Part shown: positions 1 to 4,676 of the stretch, in pieces
Layout: each line of letters begins with the position of its first letter
How positions within the stretch are numbered: the stretch's first letter is position 1
Assembly (NCBI GenBank): GCA_026997055.1
Contig: JALWJU010000306.1
Span: forward strand, 1-16,140
Source of the DNA: Paracoccaceae bacterium
GTDB taxonomy: Bacteria; Pseudomonadota; Alphaproteobacteria; Rhodobacterales; Rhodobacteraceae
Length of the DNA: 16,140 nucleotides
Direction: 5' to 3'
Program-made: the position numbers and the translations under genes
The notes under the pieces: model-generated
Seen by the model: the letters and a program-made list of their open reading frames with translations, nothing else
Database searches by the model: none
What the model was told of the DNA's origin: nothing

Positions 1-201
1 GACGATCAGCCGCGCGCCGGGATTTTCGCGCCTGAGCCGGCGGATCTCCTGGCGCGCCTTGCGCACCGCTTCGGTGGTGACGGCGCAGGTGTTGAGGATC
101 ACCGCGTTGTCGATCCCGGCCTCGGCGGCAAGGCGCTTCATGGCTTCGGTCTCGTAGGCATTGAGCCGGCAGCCCTGGGTGGAGAAGACGGGTGCCGACA
201 T
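1..201 (-). CDS. mtaB: MtaB, tRNA t6A37 methylthiotransferase (N-terminal part, cut by window edge)
   Basis: Radical-SAM enzyme that adds a methylthio group to N6-threonylcarbamoyladenosine at position 37 of tRNAs reading ANN codons. Only the first 67 codons are present, because the gene continues past base 1. They start MSAPVFSTQGCRLNAYE and continue to VILNTCAVTTEAVRKARQ. This is the UPF0004 N-terminal domain, with the first two of its three iron-sulfur cysteines visible (Cys10 and Cys39). The radical-SAM and TRAM domains lie outside the window. The ATG overlaps the dapF stop by one base (TGATG), which indicates translational coupling in a dapF-mtaB operon. MiaB is the main alternative, but the short N-terminus and the QGCRLN form of the motif favour MtaB. 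Confidence 0.9.
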   Translation of the reverse strand, partial: MSAPVFSTQGCRLNAYETEAMKRLAAEAGIDNAVILNTCAVTTEAVRKARQEIRRLRRENPGARLIV

Positions 202-1034
202 CACAGGGCGCCCAGGAAGTCGGCGCTCAGGCGCGCATCGAACACATGCGCGGTGGGGCCGGTGAGCCAGACGCCATCCTCGCGCCAGTCCACTTCGAGC
301 ATGCCGCCATCGGCCTCGATCCGCACCCGCCGGCCGGTGAGCCCCTGCCGGGCGGCGACAACGGCGGTGGCGCAGGCCCCCGAGCCGCAGGCGAGCGTGA
401 TCCCCGTGCCCCGCTCCCAGACCCGCATCCGCAGGCGGTCGGGGGCCCTGACATGGGCGAATTCGACATTGGTCGCCTCGGGAAACAGCGGGTGATGCTC
501 GAGCGCCGCGCCGCGTCCGGCCACGTCTTCGGCCTCGGCATCGGCGACCATGAACACCATGTGCGGATTGCCCATGCCCACCGCCGAAGGCGCGCCCTCG
601 ATGGGCAGGGCGGTGAGGTCGGCGGGCTCGGAAAGCGGCACTTCGCGCCAGTCAAGCTGCGGCGGGCCCATATTGACCCAGACCGCGCCGCCCTCCTCCA
701 CCGCCTGCAGGATGCCGCGCTCGGTGCGGATGGAGAGCCGGTCGCGCCCGAGCACGTCCATCATGTAGCGGGCCACGCAGCGGGTGGCATTGCCGCAGGC
801 CCCGGCGGTGGAGCCATCGGCATTGCGGAAGGCGAGGTCGATATCGGCCACCTCCGAATCGCGGATCTCGGCCAGCTGGTCGAAGCCCACGCCCCGGTGC
901 CGGTCGCCCAGCGCGGCGGCGAGGCGCTCGTGCACGCGCGACGGCTGGCCGCGGGAATCAACGATGACGAAATCGTTGCCCGCCCCGTGCCATTTCATGA
1001 AAGATAGGCCGTCTTCCAGATTATCCGCGCTCAT
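201..1034 (-). CDS. dapF: DapF, diaminopimelate epimerase
   Basis: Cytoplasmic, PLP-independent epimerase converting LL-diaminopimelate to meso-diaminopimelate, the precursor of lysine and of the peptidoglycan cross-bridge. From the start chosen here it is 277 residues, the usual family length. The N-terminus has the family motif KWHGAGNDFVIVD (14-26). The two catalytic cysteines are Cys80 in GACGNATRC and Cys216 in LACGSGACATA. Glu208-Arg209 and GMGNPHMVF (153-161) are the expected substrate-binding segments. The frame is open 20 codons further upstream, but that stretch (MPANSPGGWPSPAWRP...) is not family-like. The ATG at 1034 gives MSADNLEDGLSFMKW. The ATG at 998 (MKWHGAGN) is a possible alternative giving 265 residues. 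Neither start has a strong ribosome-binding site. The gene is coupled to mtaB by a one-base overlap. It is divergent from the adjacent tRNA-Lys gene. Confidence 0.95.
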   Translation of the reverse strand: MSADNLEDGLSFMKWHGAGNDFVIVDSRGQPSRVHERLAAALGDRHRGVGFDQLAEIRDSEVADIDLAFRNADGSTAGACGNATRCVARYMMDVLGRDRLSIRTERGILQAVEEGGAVWVNMGPPQLDWREVPLSEPADLTALPIEGAPSAVGMGNPHMVFMVADAEAEDVAGRGAALEHHPLFPEATNVEFAHVRAPDRLRMRVWERGTGITLACGSGACATAVVAARQGLTGRRVRIEADGGMLEVDWREDGVWLTGPTAHVFDARLSADFLGAL

Positions 1035-1112
1035 GGGCCGCCATATAGGCCGCCAGGCGGGGCTTGGCCAGCCGCCGGGCGAGTTTGCGGGCAAATTTGC
1101 TGCGATTTTCCC

Positions 1113-1141
1113 TTGACCACGGGCCGGGCCAGGGGTAGGCA
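1113..1141 (+). promoter_or_regulatory. Likely promoter of tRNA-Lys
   Basis: A CTTGAC element (TTGACC, 1113-1118) is followed after 17 bases by TAGGCA (1136-1141). This puts transcription start a few bases before the mature tRNA 5' end at 1152. The -35 fits the alphaproteobacterial CTTGAC preference. The -10 is poor (2 of 6 bases), so the assignment rests mainly on the -35 and the position. Confidence 0.4.
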
Positions 1142-1151
1142 GCGCCGCAGT

Positions 1152-1227
1152 GGGCCGTTAGCTCAGTTGGTAGAGCAACTGACTTTTAATCAGTGGGTCG
1201 CAGGTTCGAATCCTGCACGGCTCACCA
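1152..1227 (+). tRNA. tRNA-Lys(UUU), CCA encoded
   Basis: A complete 76-base cloverleaf. The acceptor arms GGGCCGT and ACGGCTC pair fully (one G-U), and the D-arm is GCTCAGTTGGTAGAGC. The anticodon stem ACTGA/TCAGT encloses the loop CTTTTAA with anticodon TTT at 1185-1187. The T-arm is CAGGTTCGAATCCTG, the discriminator base is A, and the CCA end is encoded. It reads AAA and AAG codons. UUU is the lysine anticodon, and no feature suggests a pseudogene. Confidence 0.98.
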
Positions 1228-1302
1228 CTCACCCCGGGCAGATCTGCATGCACGCATGACCGTCACCGGCATTTCGGGGCCTTGGGCGGCGCGCGCCGCG
1301 AG

Positions 1303-1815
1303 TCAGGCTCTGGCGAGCGCCTGGGCGCACCATTTCCTGATGGCGTCGGTTTCGGGAGGCAGTTCCTCGGCGAGATTGCCCGCGAAGTCGTCAAAGGCCG
1401 CGCGGTTGGAGGCGCCGACTCCGACCAGCACCGGGATACCTTCGGCCAGGGCGGCGGCGATGGCGTTGCAGAAGCCCCGGCCCTGGGCCTCTTCGGGGCC
1501 GAACTTGTTGAGGACGAACATCTGCACGCCGTCGAGCGGCTGCGCCTCGACCAGGGCCACCGCCCGGGCGATGGCGGCGGGGTCGAGCCTGCAGGCATCC
1601 GAGCCCCGGCCCAGATCCTGGGTGATGGGGATGACTTCGCCCTCGGGCAGCACCCGCACCGCCATGTCGCAGGCGCAGTCGGCCCCTTCGGCTGCGTCCT
1701 CGACCTTGACGATGCCGCTGAGACGCACACCCCGCGCCTGCAGGTCGGCGACGGTCGCGGAAATCAGCCGGTCGATCTCGCCGCGGGTAGAAGAGGTGAT
1801 GACGGCAATCTGCAT
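1303..1815 (-). CDS. DUF2478 family protein
   Basis: A 170-residue cytoplasmic protein that I recognise as DUF2478. It begins with a beta-strand/turn (MQIAVITSSTRGEIDRL) where related nucleoside-triphosphatases have a P-loop, but no Walker A glycine-lysine motif is present. Family hallmarks are PITQDLGRGSDACRLDP (63-79) and VLNKFGPEEAQGRGF (101-115). It has five cysteines, including an unusual DCAC pair (Cys47, Cys49), plus Cys75 in the conserved SDACRLDP. From memory, family members often sit near molybdenum uptake or molybdoenzyme genes, which suits a neighbour of the molybdenum nitrate reductase, but the biochemical function is not established. It starts 31 bases after the stop of the cysteine-free DsrC-like gene, so it is probably the last gene of the regulator unit. 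The ribosome-binding site is weak. Confidence 0.8.
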   Translation of the reverse strand: MQIAVITSSTRGEIDRLISATVADLQARGVRLSGIVKVEDAAEGADCACDMAVRVLPEGEVIPITQDLGRGSDACRLDPAAIARAVALVEAQPLDGVQMFVLNKFGPEEAQGRGFCNAIAAALAEGIPVLVGVGASNRAAFDDFAGNLAEELPPETDAIRKWCAQALARA

Positions 1816-1846
1816 CGTCTGTCTGCCCGGCCTGCCCGGCGCGGCC

Positions 1847-2215
1847 TCAGCCGGTACTCCAGGCGCGGGGCTGGCGCATCCCGGCGGCCTTGACCGTCTG
1901 CTTCACATAGCCCGACGGAAAGGCGGCAAAGAGCAGGTCCTTGGCGCCGTGCTTGTCGGTACCGTATTTGCGCGACAGGTATTTCAGCAGGTGGCGCTGG
2001 TCCGGGGCGACGCCGTGATCGGCATATTGCTCGCGGACGAATTCGATCATCTCCCAGTGGCGTTCGTCCAGATCGCCGATCTCCTCGCGCTCGGCCACCC
2101 AGCGGGCGAAATCCGGGCTCCACTTGTCGGGATCGGTGATATAGCCGTATTCGTCCACCGTCACGGTGCCGCCGGGCAGTTTCACTTCGGTCAGTACATC
2201 CGGGCGGGTGCGCAT
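1847..2215 (-). CDS. DsrC/TusE-fold sulfur-relay family protein without cysteines
   Basis: A 122-residue protein of the DsrC/TusE family, recognisable from DEYGYITDPDKWSPDFARWVA (in two parts, 21-41), ERHWEMIEFVREQY (51-64), the helix-turn-helix-like PDQRHLLKYLSRKYG (71-85) and the C-terminal FPSGYVKQTVKAAGMRQPRAW (99-119). DsrC carries sulfur on a penultimate C-terminal cysteine and uses a second cysteine about ten residues earlier, whereas TusE keeps only the penultimate one. Here both positions are replaced: Val108 where the inner cysteine would be and Trp119 where the C-terminal one would be. The whole protein contains no cysteine. It therefore cannot act as a persulfide carrier. From memory, cysteine-lacking members have been set apart as RspA-type, presumed regulatory. 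A strong AGGAGG lies 9 bases before the ATG. It starts 20 bases after the NarR-like gene and is probably co-transcribed with it. A perfect FNR-type box 82 bases upstream may add a separate promoter. Confidence 0.9.
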   Translation of the reverse strand: MRTRPDVLTEVKLPGGTVTVDEYGYITDPDKWSPDFARWVAEREEIGDLDERHWEMIEFVREQYADHGVAPDQRHLLKYLSRKYGTDKHGAKDLLFAAFPSGYVKQTVKAAGMRQPRAWSTG

Positions 2216-2235
2216 CTCGTCTGGCCTCCTGTCGC

Positions 2236-2925
2236 TCAGCCGTCAATCAGGGAATTGGGCTTTGCATAGGCGTCCAGCTTCTCGGGGTCCTTGATCAATA
2301 TCAAGGAGCCGGAGACCTCGACCCCGTGATCCCTCAGCGCGGCGAAGGCGCGCGAGAGGTTTTCCGGGGTCATGGAAAGAAACGAGGCCAGCTTGCGCTT
2401 TTCCACCGGCAATTCGAAGGAGCCGGTGCTGCCGGCGCGCTTGTGGTGCTTGGCGACATAATTGGCCAGGCGTTCGGCCGAGGAGCGCAGCTTGATGTTC
2501 TTCATCTGCTTGATGGCGCCGCGATAGCAGATGGCCAGTTCCACGACGATGGCCTTGGCGAAATCGCTGTCGCGCTCGAAGACCGTGCGGATGTCTTCCG
2601 AAGGGATCATGATGATGCGCGATTTTTCCACCGTACGCGCACTCATCAGATAGGGGCGGTCCTTGATCGTGGCGGCGAGGATGAAGGTGTCATAGGGCTT
2701 GAGAAAGGCGATCGAACTTTCGCTCCGGTCCCAGCTCGAAAACAGCTCGATGCGCCCGGAGGCGACGATATGCAGGAAGTCGGCCGGGTCGCCTTCGGTG
2801 ATCATCTCGATATGCGGCGGGAAGTTCTGCACATAGGCGCCCCGGGTCAGGGCGGCAAAGGATTCGTCGCTGATGTCGGCAAAGAGCGGGAGAGAACGAA
2901 TCTCCTGGAAGCGGTCACTGTGCAT
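2236..2925 (-). CDS. Crp/Fnr-family transcription regulator, NarR-like
   Basis: A 229-residue regulator with an N-terminal cyclic-nucleotide-binding-type beta-roll (about 10-125), a dimerisation helix (about 120-150) and a C-terminal winged helix. The recognition helix reads TPENLSRAFAALRDHG. Glu188, Ser191 and Arg192 form the E-x-x-S-R triad with which FNR-class proteins read TTGAT-N4-ATCAA. The four FNR cysteines are absent and the only cysteine is Cys133, so it should not carry an oxygen-sensing Fe-S cluster. This fits the NarR/DNR/NnrR groups that respond to nitrate, nitrite or NO. It is transcribed divergently from narK1, and NarR of Paracoccus is the functional precedent. The ATG at 2925 has AAGAGG at proper spacing. 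An upstream TTG at 2967 lies inside a predicted promoter -10 and is rejected. The gene has its own readable promoter overlapped by two FNR-type boxes. Confidence 0.92.
   Translation of the reverse strand: MHSDRFQEIRSLPLFADISDESFAALTRGAYVQNFPPHIEMITEGDPADFLHIVASGRIELFSSWDRSESSIAFLKPYDTFILAATIKDRPYLMSARTVEKSRIIMIPSEDIRTVFERDSDFAKAIVVELAICYRGAIKQMKNIKLRSSAERLANYVAKHHKRAGSTGSFELPVEKRKLASFLSMTPENLSRAFAALRDHGVEVSGSLILIKDPEKLDAYAKPNSLIDG
2291..2304. promoter_or_regulatory. Perfect FNR-type box inside the regulator gene, upstream of the DsrC-like gene
   Basis: TTGATCAATATCAA matches the FNR consensus TTGAT-N4-ATCAA at all ten bases. The palindrome extends two more bases each side (CCTTGAT-N4-ATCAAGG). 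It lies in the codons for Leu-Ile-Leu-Ile-Lys near the end of the regulator. Its centre (2297.5) is 82 bases before the DsrC-like ATG. TATGCA on the minus strand (2268-2263) sits 32 bases from the box centre, the class-II activator geometry. Function is inferred. Confidence 0.5.
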
Positions 2926-2953
2926 GGCTGCCTCTTTGCTCGGATTCTGGCGC

Positions 2954-2967
2954 TTGACAATTATCAA
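2954..2967. promoter_or_regulatory. FNR/NarR-type box over the -10 of the regulator promoter
   Basis: TTGACAATTATCAA matches TTGAT-N4-ATCAA at 9 of 10 bases, with C for T at position 5. It covers the predicted -10 (GATAAT on the minus strand, 2965-2960) of the regulator gene, so a bound FNR-class protein would be expected to block that promoter. Confidence 0.6.
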
Positions 2968-2989
2968 GTCATCTCCGGCGTGATGTCAA
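2960..2989 (-). promoter_or_regulatory. Sigma-70-type promoter of the NarR-like regulator
   Basis: On the minus strand TTGACA (2989-2984) is a perfect -35. After an 18-base spacer GATAAT (2965-2960) is a 5-of-6 -10. Transcription would start near 2953, giving a leader of about 28 bases that contains the AAGAGG ribosome-binding site of the regulator gene. FNR-type boxes overlap both hexamers. Confidence 0.6.
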
Positions 2990-2993
2990 TCAA
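2980..2993. promoter_or_regulatory. Second FNR/NarR-type box, over the -35 of the regulator promoter
   Basis: GTGATGTCAATCAA matches TTGAT-N4-ATCAA at 9 of 10 bases; only the first base differs. Its centre is 26 bases from the box at 2954-2967. It covers the predicted -35 of the regulator promoter and shares its last six bases with an IHF-type site, so part of the match could come from that site. Confidence 0.45.
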
Positions 2994-3000
2994 TGGATTG
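2988..3000 (+). promoter_or_regulatory. IHF-type site in the divergent nar control region
   Basis: AATCAATGGATTG fits the IHF consensus WATCAANNNNTTR at every specified base. It lies about 100 bases upstream of the FNR-type box for narK1. Enterobacterial narG and nir promoters use IHF bending at comparable distances. The sequence match is direct; IHF binding is inferred. Confidence 0.45.
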
Positions 3001-3090
3001 TCGCACCCTGCGAACTGGTTTGACATATCCGGATCGCGCGAACAACATTTTTCTGTAACGCATTTATTTTTAACGACAATTCCAAAAATT

Positions 3091-3104
3091 TTGACATGGA
3101 TCAA
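3091..3104. promoter_or_regulatory. FNR/NarR-type activator box for narK1
   Basis: TTGACATGGATCAA matches TTGAT-N4-ATCAA at 9 of 10 bases and has the same TTGAC half-site as the box at 2954-2967. Its centre (3097.5) lies 105 bases before the narK1 ATG. A class-II arrangement (-41.5) would put the transcription start near 3139, leaving a leader of about 64 bases. The -10 region expected near 3127-3132 (TTCAAG) is a weak match, as is common at activator-dependent promoters. Confidence 0.65.
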
Positions 3105-3202
3105 CGGGCTTCTCGGCCAAATCCTGTTCAAGAAAGGAGTATCGCAGGGCCGGTTTGGATGCCTTGGCATACCAGCACCGGCCAAAATAGGGGACTGGGT
3201 CA

Positions 3203-4615
3203 ATGGAACTTCAGAACAAGGCAACCAGATTATGGGGGAACTTCTTCAACGTGCGGATGATCCAGATCCGCACCTTCCACATGACATGGTTTGCGTTCTT
3301 TGCCGCATTCTTTGCGTGGTTCGGCATCGCGCCGCTCATGATCGTGGTGCGCGAAGAGCTCAACCTCACCAAGAGCCAGGTAGGCTGGTCGATCATCGCC
3401 TCGGTGGCTGTGACCATATTCGCGCGATTCTTCATCGGCTGGCTGTGCGACCGGATCGGGCCAAGGCGGGCCTATTCGTTCCTGCTGATGTTCGGGGCCT
3501 TCCCGGTGGCCGGGATCGCGCTTTCCAACAGCTTCGAGATGTTTCTGTTCTTCCGCCTGCTGATCGGCATCATCGGCGCGTCCTTCGTGATCACGCAATA
3601 TCACACCTCGGTCATGTTCGCGCCCAACGTGGTCGGCACCGCCAATGCGACCAGCGCCGGCTGGGGCAACCTGGGCGGCGGCGTGACGCAGATCGTCATG
3701 CCGCTGATCTTCTCCGGTTTCGTGATCGGCTTCGGCTTTACCGAAGCGGCTGCCTGGCGTCTGTCGATGGTCGCGGTCGGGATCGTGATCTTCATCATCG
3801 GCGTGGCTTACTATTTCCTGACGCAGGACACTCCGGAAGGTGATTTCAAGGACCTGCGCGCTCAGGGCAAGATGCCTGAAAGCGGCAAGGTCACCGGCCA
3901 GTATTTCAAGGCGCTGGGGGATTATCGGGTCTGGATCCTGTTTCTGATCTATGGCGCCTGCTTCGGAATCGAGCTGACGGTGAACAACACCGCCGCGCTC
4001 TACTTCTACGACTATTTCGACGTGAATCTGGTCACCGCCGGCGCCATCGCCGCCTCGTTCGGCCTGATGAATATCTTTGCCCGGACCCTGGGCGGGATCT
4101 TCGGTGACAATTTCGGCTCCATCTGGGGCCTCAGGGGGCGGACCTTCTGGCTGTTCATCGTCCTGCTGGGCGAAGGGATCGCGCTGATGATCTTCAGCCA
4201 GATGAGCGTGCTGTTCCTGGCCATTCCGATGCTGATCGTCTTTTCGCTGTTCACCCAGATGGCCGAGGGGGCGACCTACTCGGTAGTGCCCTTCATCAAC
4301 AAGAAGGCGCTGGGTGCGGTGGCCGGTGTGGTCGGTGCGGGCGGCAATGCCGGCGCGGTGGCCGCGGGCTTCCTGTTCAAGGGGACGATGGAGTGGAACG
4401 ACGTGTTCTTCACCATTGGCGTGGTCGTGGCCATTGCCTCGCTGCTGACCTTCTTCATCCGCTTCTCGCCGGAGCAGGAAGAAGAAGAGCGGGCGCTGTT
4501 TGAAAAGGCACAGATCGACCTGCTGAAAATCCGGGCGGAGCGTGCCCAGAAGGCCTTGGAGGAGTCGGTCAGGATCGTCGCCGAGTACAACAGGAAACAC
4601 GACAAGGAAATCTGA
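3203..4615 (+). CDS. narK1: NarK1-type nitrate transporter (MFS)
   Basis: Inner-membrane major facilitator protein of the nitrate/nitrite porter family, 470 residues with about 12 membrane segments. Visible hallmarks are the loop motif DRIGPRR (83-89) after TM2, the TM2 arginine (Arg75 in FARFFIGW), a TM8 arginine (Arg294 in FARTLGG), and the nitrate signature from about 122 to 163 ending in GWGNLGGGVTQ. NarK1-type proteins are thought to import nitrate with protons. The C-terminus carries an unusually long, highly charged helical tail (about 426-470, rich in Glu, Lys, Ala, Arg), likely cytoplasmic coiled coil. The ATG at 3203 is preceded by AGGGGA. It is the first gene of the nar operon, downstream of an FNR-type box. 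In Paracoccus the NarK1 and NarK2 modules are fused into one protein; here they are separate. Confidence 0.93.
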   Translation: MELQNKATRLWGNFFNVRMIQIRTFHMTWFAFFAAFFAWFGIAPLMIVVREELNLTKSQVGWSIIASVAVTIFARFFIGWLCDRIGPRRAYSFLLMFGAFPVAGIALSNSFEMFLFFRLLIGIIGASFVITQYHTSVMFAPNVVGTANATSAGWGNLGGGVTQIVMPLIFSGFVIGFGFTEAAAWRLSMVAVGIVIFIIGVAYYFLTQDTPEGDFKDLRAQGKMPESGKVTGQYFKALGDYRVWILFLIYGACFGIELTVNNTAALYFYDYFDVNLVTAGAIAASFGLMNIFARTLGGIFGDNFGSIWGLRGRTFWLFIVLLGEGIALMIFSQMSVLFLAIPMLIVFSLFTQMAEGATYSVVPFINKKALGAVAGVVGAGGNAGAVAAGFLFKGTMEWNDVFFTIGVVVAIASLLTFFIRFSPEQEEEERALFEKAQIDLLKIRAERAQKALEESVRIVAEYNRKHDKEI

Positions 4616-4625
4616 AAATTCGGGC

Positions 4626-4648
4626 GGGCGGGCCGAAGGGCCCCGCCC
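4626..4648 (+). other. GC-rich stem-loop between narK1 and narK2
   Basis: Left arm GGGCGGGCC (4626-4634), loop GAAG, right arm GGCCCCGCCC (4639-4648) with one bulged C form a nine-pair, all-GC hairpin. It sits 11 bases after the narK1 stop and is not followed by a T-run. It is more likely an mRNA stability or processing element, or a partial attenuator, than a full terminator. Confidence 0.5.
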
Positions 4649-4676
4649 CCACCAGACAAGGACAAGGAGAAGGACT

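Noticed and set aside
1286..1299. Perfect GC palindrome GCGGCGCGCGCCGC just after the DUF2478 stop, as a terminator
   Set aside because: No T-run follows on the minus strand and the palindrome has almost no loop. Such strings are common by chance at this GC content.
2926..2967. TTG start at 2967 for the NarR-like regulator
   Set aside because: It lies within the predicted -10 and an FNR-type box, upstream of the predicted transcription start. The ATG at 2925 has AAGAGG and gives the normal family length.
3159..3260. Small leader peptide in the narK1 leader (ATG at 3159)
   Set aside because: The nearest Shine-Dalgarno-like AAAGGAG is about 20 bases away and the frame runs into narK1 with no recognisable content.
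2326..3843. A 505-codon plus-strand frame running across the regulator gene, control region and into narK1
   Set aside because: It crosses a regulator with clear family motifs on the other strand and a promoter region, then overlaps narK1 out of frame. No protein family is visible.
4542..4676. Upstream extension of narK2 into narK1, or a frameshift producing a NarK1-NarK2 fusion
   Set aside because: The frame is open, but the encoded stretch is Arg/Ser/Pro-rich and not family-like, no slippery run stands out, and a TTG with AGGAG at 7 bases gives the expected N-terminus.
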